Assembly (NCBI GenBank): GCA_029747585.1
Contig: JAPEVF010000303.1
Location: 1-52,849, forward strand
Length of the DNA: 52,849 nucleotides
Reading direction: 5' to 3'
Source of the DNA: Pleurotus djamor
Lineage: Eukaryota; Basidiomycota; Agaricomycetes; Agaricales; Pleurotaceae
Shown here piece by piece: positions 45,461 to 52,849 of this stretch. The notes under the pieces are model-generated. The model saw nothing but the letters and a program-made list of their open reading frames with translations. It had not been told where the DNA came from and searched no databases. The position numbers and the translations under genes were made by a program. Every line of letters begins with the position of its first letter. The first letter of the stretch is position 1.

Positions 45461-45756
45461 TGTTGCGCATGTACCTCTCAATCGCCACGTCGACACACTA
45501 GTTCTAGGTCGACGTCACGCATGGTTTCATGTCGCTTAGTGCGACACTTCACATGGTGTCTAGTTCGACACCTCATACATTCCTTAGTCCATATTTAGTA
45601 GTCACTCATAGTATATAAAGCCTGTATGTATCTAGGGAATATCCAACACTCGTTCTACCTACTACTCGTGTGCTATACAACCTCAGGTGAATAGCTTGGT
45701 CTCTCGCCTAGCGCAGTGCTCGCCTTTATGGCTTGTAGCAATCCTGCTGCTCAACA
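45461..45756 (+). repeat. 5' LTR of the copia element
   Basis: 296 bases, TG..CA. TATATAAA at 45612-45619 is the likely promoter TATA box. The U3 part holds ACGTCGAC (45487-45494) and its reverse complement GTCGACGT (45508-45515), a perfect 8-base inverted repeat, and several CGACAC motifs. Confidence 0.95.
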
Positions 45757-45768
45757 GGTTATGGGCCC
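45757..45768 (+). other. primer-binding site, half initiator tRNA-Met type
   Basis: GGTTATGGGCCC directly follows the LTR end CAACA. It is complementary to the anticodon stem-loop of initiator tRNA-Met (GGGCCCATAACC, with the CAT anticodon), not to the tRNA 3' end. This is the arrangement known for Drosophila copia and yeast Ty5, in which an internally cleaved tRNA primes reverse transcription. Confidence 0.85.
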
Positions 45769-45953
45769 CGCTGGTCGCTCTAGGAAAAGGGAGACTCTAT
45801 GTCCCCTGAGTACTTGGGGACTAAGCTACCATTTACCTGCCCGTCGATGCGCTTAACTGCGACTCGACAGGGGGAGTCAGGGGTTTCATTTTCTCGCACT
45901 TTCAGTTAACTTTTGTGCTGACGAACTTGTTATTTTACCCTCAGATCTCTATC

Positions 45954-48900
45954 ATGTCTTCTCTCGANACCTCTGGTCTCCGTGCTATCACTGGTACCCT
46001 NACTGGGACCAACTGGCAGACCTGGTCTGAGAAGATGACTCATCTCCTTCGTGCTAAAGGAGTTTGGCTCTACGTTAACGGCACTATCACCAAACCCTCT
46101 CCTATTGCCGCCACTCCTGCTCGGGGTGACAACCCTGCCACGCCCGGCAATGCCTCTGAAGTAAATCAGTGGCTGGAGAAGGACCAAATGGCTCTTGGCA
46201 TCATTGCTCTCACCGTCTCTGAGAATCTCCAGCGTCACATCAAGGATACTTCCAAGGAAACTTGGGATACCTTGAAGACTGCTTTCTCCTCTACGACTGT
46301 CTCCGCCGCCTATCAGTGGCTCCAGACGCTTCTCAACCTCCGCATCAAATCGACTGAGAACCCTACTCCAGTCCTTGAGAAGTTTCGCACCGCCGTTCAA
46401 CACCTCGAGAAACTTAAACTCGTTATTCCATCCTCCCTCCTCGCTCTCATCACCCTCACTGCCTTACCCAAGGAATGGGAGTTCATCGCTCAGATGACAA
46501 TCACCAAGTCTCTCGACCAGCTCGAATTCAGCGACGTTCTTGCCTACATTCAGGCAGAATGGGAACGGACGCAAGTCGCGAAACAGTCCAAAGCCTCTGC
46601 CAACAAACTCTCTGCTGTCAAGAAGAAGGGCCCAAACCCCAACTTCCAACAGCAGAAGCAGAAGAATAACGCCGACCAAAACGGCGACTCTTCTGGGCAG
46701 AAGCAGGCACAGTCCCCGCAGTCTGATTCCAACCAGCAACCCAAGCGCAAGCGTGGCAAGCGCGCTGGCAAGAATCAAAACAACGCCGCCGTCGATGTCG
46801 CCGATGTCGAAGTTATCAACTTCGCTAATGCCGTCGCCACCCCTACCGTTCATCTTCCCTCCTCGCACACTCTCCTTGATCGTATCGACACCTCCTCCTC
46901 GTCTGCGCCTATTGTCGTTGGTGAAACCACTACCATTGTTGGACCCCTCGTCATGCCCAAGCCCAAGTGGTTCAACCACAAGCATAAGGAAGTTGCGCCC
47001 CAGCAGTACAACGGACAAGCTAAACCGTCCAACTGCAAGTCTATTGGGGACGACAACCTGGCTAAGGCACGCTCTCTGGTTTCTCGCATTGCTGAGCAAC
47101 CTGCTACGACCGAGACTCTTCGCCGCCTCCATGGCGTGTTTCAACGTCAGTCCACATCCTCGACTCCGCCCGCTGACGTCTCTGATGATGAAAGCGATGA
47201 CGATGAAGATGACCGCGCCTCCAAGCGCTTCAGGTCTGAATCGCCTGAAGACCTACGCTTCCGCGCATTTTCTTTAGAGGATCGTCTTCGATCTCCTAGC
47301 CCAGAGCCTCTTGACGACGACTCTGACTCGCTCTTCGACGAGCTTGAGACTGGCTACCAGAATGAGAGGTATGTTCATTCGTACCCTAAGTCGTCCTCAC
47401 ACTCTAATCACATTGGTTGGCAGCGTTCTCTACTCCGAGGGTCCCGCGCCTATGTAATTACTAATGTTGATGTACATGGATTGTCCCGCGCAATAAATCG
47501 TTTTCATTCTAACAATGCTGCGAACGATAATAAGTACAATATCATGAGTGTTGAGATTGATGCAAATCCAGATATGGATTGGTGGATGCACGACTCTGGT
47601 TGTTCTTTGCATACGACCGGAGTTATGTCTGACTTCGCCCATTATCACCCCTTTAAGCGGAAAGATCAAATATTTGTGAAAACCGCTAATTCACATTCGT
47701 ACATTAAGGGTGTTGGTACCGTCTTGTTTCGCTATGAACAACTTGTCGAGCGAAACGGTGAAGTTGTCCGCCAAAACAAGCTGATGAAGCTGTATCCAGT
47801 GTATTACATGCCTGAGATGGGTGAACTCCGTCTTATTTCTACCGGAACTTTCCTTCAGGATCGTAACCGAGAATTAAGGGCAACACGAGATCGCTTCGAG
47901 TTTATTGATGGTCGATTGAAAGATCCTATCATCATGTCTGGATACCATCGTGGTCAGCACGATACGTGCTATTGGACCAGAGGAACTGCGAGTCAGGAAT
48001 CTATTGTCCAGACCAACGCGATCCTCCTAAACAGTGTAGACTTTGACACTTGGCACCAACGTCTTGGACATCCATCTCCAGACGTATTACGTCAGTTTAA
48101 GAAGCACACTGAGAACTTCCCAGATCTTAAGATCCCTGCTGATCGATCTAAGCCCCGCAAGGGTTGCGCCGAAGGTAAAACCCCACAGGATTCGTTTCCG
48201 CAATCCCTGAATTGAGCATCGAAACCTTTTGAGAAAGTTCATTCTGACTTGAAAGAGTTTCCGGTGAAGTCCTATCATGGATATCACTATTACATCTCGT
48301 TCTTTGATGACTATACCTCGTACGGATGGGTCCGCTTGTTAAAGCGTAAATCTGAGGCGCTTACTGCGACTCGTGATTTTATAGCCATGGTTAAAACTCA
48401 ATACAATACCATGATTAAGACCTGGATGTCCGATGGAGGGGGAGAATTCAAATCCTTAGAATTCAAAGAGATGCTCAATTCAAACGGAATCAAAATAGAT
48501 CAGTCAGTTGCGCATCAACCACAACAAAATGGTCGCGCTGAAAGGTTTAACCGGACGATAATGGATAAAGCACAAGCTATGCGTTTCCACGCGTGCATTC
48601 CTCCGTCCTGGTGGGAGTTTTCAGTTGAATATGCGATTCATCTTTATAATCGCACACCCATAAGGCGTCTTAAATGGAAAACTCCGTTCGAGATGCTGAA
48701 AGGCAAGCTTCCTGACATCACTCACCTCCGAGTATTTGGTTGTGGTGCTTACGTATACTTGCCCGATGCCGTACGCCCTAATAAGCTCAGTCCCAAAGCC
48801 AAACTTATGTGCTTCATTGGTTTGACTGAAGGTATCAAAGGGTATAAGTTCATGCGTCTGCATAATAACACTGTCTTTCATGAGACGAAAGCTCTCTTTG

Positions 48901-51206
48901 ATGAGACTTTGTTACCAAAGTGTCCGAAGTCTGATTGTCCTGACAGACGATCAAATGGTGGTAAACCACCAAGTAACGATAACCCAGACAACGATTCTGG
49001 TCCATCGGGTGCTGGTGGAGGCCCTCGTCCTCCATCACCTAGCAATAGTGAGGGGTCCGGATCTGAAAATGATCTAGATTTACCTCCCCGATCTCCTTCC
49101 CCACAGGGTAGTGCTGAAGACGATCCGGTTGAGAATGATCAACTCCCGGAGCGCTCTCCGTCGCCTGAGTTACACCCACCTCCACCTCCTGATCCGGTTA
49201 ACGAACCAGAGCCAGAGCCTGAGGATTGGGTGAATAGACCTAGACGGTCTGGCAGACAGAGAAAAGTAGCCAAAGGCCCACCTGGATCGATATATGAGGA
49301 AGATGGCGAACAACGCCTCCCTCATGAGATTCAACGAGATATTGAGGACAGTGCTAAATGGCGGAAGTTAGTTGGGGATAACGAACCGGGTAGCTCCCGT
49401 TTGCCCACTACTTCCAGGCGTCGTGGTAAAACTCAACCACAAGCCAACCAACCCGCACCGGACGATCCTGGTCCGTCGACTCAAATCTTGGACAAAGAGA
49501 TTGACGATTTAACTCGCATGTCTCAGGAAGGGGGAGTAGAGTTCATGAAATTCCTGCTTTCCAAAGCGGTTGCAGTTTCTGAACCAGAGACTGAGCCTGT
49601 AACGGTTCCAAATGCCAATGCAGAGCTCAACCCCGATAATATTCGGGAATGGACCTATCGTGATATCATGCGTCTACCGCCTGATCAACGTAAACCTTGG
49701 ATTGAAGCTTGTAAGGAAGAGCTGAAGTCGTTGCGCGCCCGCAATGTTTACAGTCTGGTTAAGCTTCCGAAAGGTCGCAAGGCAATAAAATGCCGTTGGG
49801 TCTTTGACATCAAGTCAGATGGCCGTAAGAAGGCACGACTAGTTGCGAAAGGTTTCTCTCAAAGAGAAGGAATTGATTTCAATGAGATCTTTTCCCCCGT
49901 AGTGCGATATGAAACGTTCCGTATGATACTTGCGCTAGCCGCAGTAGAGGGATGGCACTTGGAAGGTTTGGACGTAAAAACCGCCTTCCTTTACGGTAAA
50001 CTCGATGAGGAGATCTACATGGAGCAACCTGAAGGCTTTCATGCCCAAGACAAGAAAGACTTTGTTTTCCGTCTATGGCGAGCCCTATATGGACTCAAAC
50101 AAGCAGCGCTTTCCTGGTGGAAAGAGCTCTCCAAGTCAATGGAACAACTTGGATTCAAACGTGCAAAGTCTGATAGCGGTCTATTTATCTACACACATCC
50201 TAACGGATCTGTGGTGATCGCAATCATCTACGTTGACGATGCATTGTTCTGTGGCTCTGACCGGCAGCTTGTTCTTAAACTAAAAGCCGCGTTCATGAAG
50301 CGATGGGAATGTCGTGACTTGGGTGAAGCCAAAGAGTTCCTTCGTATGCGAATTCTGAGGAAAGGTCCCAAGATCTATCTTGATCAAGAGACTTATTTGC
50401 AAAAAGTTATCAGGCGTTTTAACCTTGAGAACTGCAATACCGCCCGTACTCCGCTACCCACTGGATACCGACCAGAGCCTCACAAAGGCTCAGTCGACCC
50501 AGCGCTTCGTTCAAGGTTCCAACAAGTTATTGGATCTCTTTTGTACATCATGCTTGGCACACGTCCAGATATTGCCTACGCTGTTGTCAAACTGTCCCAG
50601 CACTCTGCCAATCCGTCCAAAGAACATTTGGATAAAGCACTATATGTGGTGCGATATCTAGCAGGAACACAGCACTACTCTGTCTGCTATGACGGATCAA
50701 ATCAGGAAGGAGGCTTAATCGCTTTCACCGATTCAGACTGGACAAGTCCGAGATCTACAACTGGGTACCTTGTAAAACTCGCCGGTGGTATTATATCCTG
50801 GCAATCTCACGCTCAGAGAACACCTGCTCTGTCCTCAACCGAAGCCGAATATATGGCACTCTCTGACACTTGTCGTCAGATTATGTGGACAAAGAACCTA
50901 CTCTCTGAGATCGGAATGGATCTTGGTCCTGTACCGATTTGTGGTGACAACCAAGGGTCAATCTTCATTGCATCTAACCCTGTTTCTGAAAGAAGAACGA
51001 AACATATTGATCTCCGATATCATTACATTCGTGACCACATTGAATCTGGAGATGTTGAATGCTTCTTCATCAGTGGTGCTGAAAACCCCGCTGATATGTT
51101 CACCAAAAATCTGGGATGGGTTAAATTCACCCTGTTCCGGTCCATGCTTGGAATTCGATTCTTCGATTCTGCAGCATCCGCTTCGAAATTCAAAGGGATT
51201 TCTTAG
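45954..51206 (+). pseudogene. copia Gag-Pol polyprotein with one in-frame stop
   Basis: The ATG at 45954 begins Gag (GTNWQTWSEKMTHLLRAKG is the usual copia Gag start). No CCHC zinc knuckle was found; a basic Lys/Arg patch (KRKRGKRAGKNQ) lies in its place. The protease has DSGCSLHTTG (47592 on). The integrase zinc region is WHQRLGHPSP..RKGCAEGK, with Arg at the position where the first Cys of the pair is expected. The core has HSDLKEF, WMSDGGGEF and QQNGRAERFN. RT has RWVFDIKSDG, LDVKTAFLYG and YVDD (50229-50240). RNase H has FTDSDW, SSTEAEYMAL and CGDNQGS. A TGA at 48213-48215 interrupts the frame just before ASKPFEKVHSD and could have arisen from CGA by C-to-T change. The frame is the same on both sides. 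Ns occur at 45968 and 46001. Confidence 0.9.
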
Positions 51207-51207
51207 C

Positions 51208-51216
51208 GAGGGGGAG
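51208..51216 (+). other. polypurine tract
   Basis: GAGGGGGAG lies directly before the 3' LTR and two bases after the Gag-Pol stop codon. It is the plus-strand primer of reverse transcription. Confidence 0.85.
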
Positions 51217-51512
51217 TGTTGCGCATGCACCTCTCAATCGCCACGTCGACACACTAGTTCTAGGTCGACGTCACGCATGGTTTCATGTCGCTTAGTGCGA
51301 CACTTCACATGGTGTCTAGTTCGACACCTCACACATTCCTTAGTCCATATTTAGTAGTCACTCGTAGTATATAAAGCCTGTATGTATCTAGGGAATATCT
51401 AACACTCGTTCTACCTACTACTCGTGTGCTATACAACCTCAGGTGAATAGCTTGGTCTCTCGCCTAGCGCAGTGCTCGCCTTTATGGCTTGTAGCTATCC
51501 TGCTGCTCAACA
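51217..51512 (+). repeat. 3' LTR of the copia element
   Basis: 296 bases, with five substitutions against the 5' LTR that I could see (GTACC/GCACC, ATACATT/ACACATT, CTCATAG/CTCGTAG, ATCCAAC/ATCTAAC, AGCAATCC/AGCTATCC). The TATATAAA box is at 51368-51375. This LTR could act as a promoter for the gene starting at its edge. Confidence 0.95.
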
Positions 51513-52487
51513 GTTTCGGAGGGCGCGAATAAGAAGGAGGGAGGTAGACGCAAGCGGGAAGTGACTGCTGCTTGGACTTGTTCTCACGAGTGTGGGGAGA
51601 ACAACGCGACGCGTGGATCAGCTGATCCCAAGGTCACGCCAAGCTGGAATAGGGTCAAACAGGAGTTCAACATTGCTCCCCCTTCCTTCCACGGTCATCG
51701 TCTCACCCCATCACATATTCCCAAGCCAGCTCGTCTCCCTCAACACCTTCCTCAAGTTCCCAACTCTACCCCATCTCCGTCCACGCGCGTTTCTCATCAA
51801 ACTCCATACATTTTCCACCTTTTCGCCAACATCTCTCGTCCTCACGCCAATCGTTGGCTCTTGAGGACTCCCAGCAACGGCGATGTCTACGCTTTCGACC
51901 GTCGTACGCTTACGGCCATCCTCGACGTAGCCCAATGGTTGCACACCGGTGACCTTCGCCCTGAACAACTCGAGGGAGAGGCACGACGCGTCTATAACAT
52001 GGTTGCTCAAACAGTTCTCGCCGAAACACGAATTCGGGGCAAATTACCATACTACAACGTGCACGGTGTGTTCAACAACGTCAAATGGGTTTTACGCAAG
52101 CACCTCCTCGGTCTCGCGCCTCCTTCCTACCAGCGAAAACGCAACTTGAGGCTTCAAAACGCGAGATCGGTTGTCACTGGAGGTCGTGGTCACGCGTTTG
52201 GACGTCGCCGCGACTGGGGGAATAACTCGGCTATTCCTCCCGCAAAGTCGGTCTCCATCACTACTACTCCCGCGACGCGCATCAAGAACGCTGGGGCTTC
52301 TAGCTCAAAAGAGAGCTGGGATGGTGTCGGAGCTGGTGCGAAAGGAATCAAAGACTTGGACGGCATGGAGGACACCTTGGAGGACTGGGCTATGGAAGAT
52401 TTTGACCTAGGAAGCCGTGCAGAGGATGATGACTTCGTGGAGGTCCCCAGTTCCTCGGTCGCAGCTGGCAAGAAGGCCAGTGCTTAG
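51513..52487 (+). CDS. hypothetical protein, 5' end cut off at the LTR border
   Basis: Function not recognised. The frame is open from the first base after the 3' LTR (VSEGANKKEGGRRKREVTAA) through TGA-free sequence to the TAG at 52485-52487, about 324 codons, with no ATG before one at about 52000. The protein has a basic start, a CSHECG pair of Cys, a Pro/Ser/His-rich linker, a compact middle (NRWLLRTPSNGDVYAFDRRT, LDVAQWLHTGDLRPEQLEG, HGVFNNVKWVLRKHLLGL), a Gly/Arg patch (GGRGHAFGRRRD) and an acidic C-terminus (DTLEDWAMEDFDLG, EDDDFVEV). It probably once had upstream sequence, lost or separated by the retrotransposon. Confidence 0.6.
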   Translation, partial: VSEGANKKEGGRRKREVTAAWTCSHECGENNATRGSADPKVTPSWNRVKQEFNIAPPSFHGHRLTPSHIPKPARLPQHLPQVPNSTPSPSTRVSHQTPYIFHLFANISRPHANRWLLRTPSNGDVYAFDRRTLTAILDVAQWLHTGDLRPEQLEGEARRVYNMVAQTVLAETRIRGKLPYYNVHGVFNNVKWVLRKHLLGLAPPSYQRKRNLRLQNARSVVTGGRGHAFGRRRDWGNNSAIPPAKSVSITTTPATRIKNAGASSSKESWDGVGAGAKGIKDLDGMEDTLEDWAMEDFDLGSRAEDDDFVEVPSSSVAAGKKASA

Positions 52488-52821
52488 GCTTGTACGAACT
52501 CGTCCTCGAGTCCGGGAGGGCGAGTGTAACGGGTCGGATTTCTTCGGATTTCCGACTCATTTCTTTTTGATTTTCTCTTCTTTTTCCGTACCTGATCTCG
52601 TATAGACTCCTATTTATTTACTTATAAATACTCTCTATTCTCGACTCTTGTACGGTAGAGTTCTCCGAATCGACACTTTATCCCTGTCTTTCCCCGCGAG
52701 AATCCTCTCTTTCGTGTGCCGAGACTCTACTTCTCGTAGCCTCGTTACACACACTGTACCTATGATGCAGGCAGACGTGGTATGGCCTTACTCACAGCAA
52801 GGACATAAATGGTGAACTTAC
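52488..52821. other. 3' flank and spacer
   Basis: T-rich 3' region of the preceding gene (TTTCTTTTTGATTTTCTC near 52560), then unassigned sequence. Confidence 0.4.
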
Positions 52822-52849
52822 TCCGTAGACGATGGTGTTCATGAACACG
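52822..52849 (-). CDS. possible exon of a gene extending beyond the window
   Basis: On the minus strand VFMNTIVYG is followed by a perfect donor GTAAGT (52821-52816). Short hydrophobic exons like this occur in Agaricomycete membrane proteins. The evidence is too short for a firm call. Confidence 0.25.

Larger units (their letters stand above)
45461..51512 (+). mobile_element. Ty1/copia LTR retrotransposon, nearly intact
   Basis: 6052 bases bounded by two 296-base LTRs that begin TGTTG and end CAACA. Internal order is PBS, gag, protease, integrase, reverse transcriptase, RNase H, polypurine tract: integrase precedes RT, which defines the copia group. One in-frame TGA is the main coding defect. 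By eye the LTRs differ at five positions (about 1.7 percent), so the insertion is fairly recent. Flanking pentamers are CATTC (left) and GTTTC (right), which do not match as a target duplication. Confidence 0.95.

Noticed and set aside
46464..47144. 226-codon open frame antisense to the copia gag region
   Set aside because: It is the shadow of a Pro/Ser/Thr-rich sense frame; no domain and no splice or start context support it.
1..52849. CRISPR arrays, tRNA or rRNA genes, bacterial-type operators and terminators
   Set aside because: No spaced identical repeats and no B-box-like GGTTCGA context within a cloverleaf were found. The gene structure is eukaryotic, so bacterial signals do not apply. 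A covariance-model scan would be needed to exclude a tRNA fully.

Overview
The window looks like nuclear DNA of an Agaricomycete (mushroom-forming basidiomycete). The genes are split by very short introns, mostly about 50-60 bases, with GT-AG borders. The gene set also fits: F-box/LRR proteins, a trichodiene-synthase-like pair, an intradiol dioxygenase, a Crh-type cell-wall enzyme, an Egh16-like secreted protein, a P450 and a Ty1/copia element. Scattered single Ns, often beside homopolymers, mark unresolved bases; several of them break otherwise good frames. No tRNA, rRNA or CRISPR array was recognised.

Layout: (1) 1-930, the 5' part of an F-box/LRR gene on the minus strand. (2) 1326-3909, left arm of a large inverted duplication carrying a divergent pair, PIG-P (minus) and 5-formyltetrahydrofolate cyclo-ligase (plus). 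(3) 4198-6282, two poorly known lineage-specific genes, the second LRR-like. (4) 6416-13570, an intradiol ring-cleavage dioxygenase diverging from a complete, extremely intron-dense MSH6. (5) 14039-17008, two secreted cell-wall genes (GH16/Crh and a small Kre9/KNH-like protein). (6) 17159-19938, a tandem pair of trichodiene-synthase-like terpene cyclases with identical exon sizes and a shared GC-AG intron. (7) 21162-23770, right arm of the inverted duplication, where the cyclo-ligase copy has lost a splice donor while PIG-P stays open. (8) 23.8-31.5 kb, mostly degenerate or unassigned DNA with one multi-pass membrane protein and a foldback element. (9) 32.5-36 kb, a class 3 lipase and a second member of the membrane protein family. 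(10) 37-42.5 kb, a P450, a small secreted protein with an Ala/Pro/Asp repeat tail, and an Egh16-like protein. (11) 43.4-45.1 kb, an intact single-exon F-box/LRR gene. (12) 45461-51512, a nearly intact 6.05-kb Ty1/copia element whose primer-binding site matches the anticodon region of initiator tRNA-Met, followed by a gene whose open frame runs straight out of the 3' LTR.

How the parts relate: most genes here are independent housekeeping or secretory genes (GPI-anchor synthesis, folate metabolism, mismatch repair, cell-wall remodelling). The terpene cyclases have no tightly linked tailoring genes, as the P450 is 17 kb away, so I do not call a biosynthetic cluster. The best candidates for new biology or structure are the inverted duplication, the twin cyclases with an altered Asp-rich motif in one copy, the micro-exons cutting through the MSH6 P-loop, and the copia insertion without a clear target duplication. 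I did not find a convincing wholly new multi-gene system.
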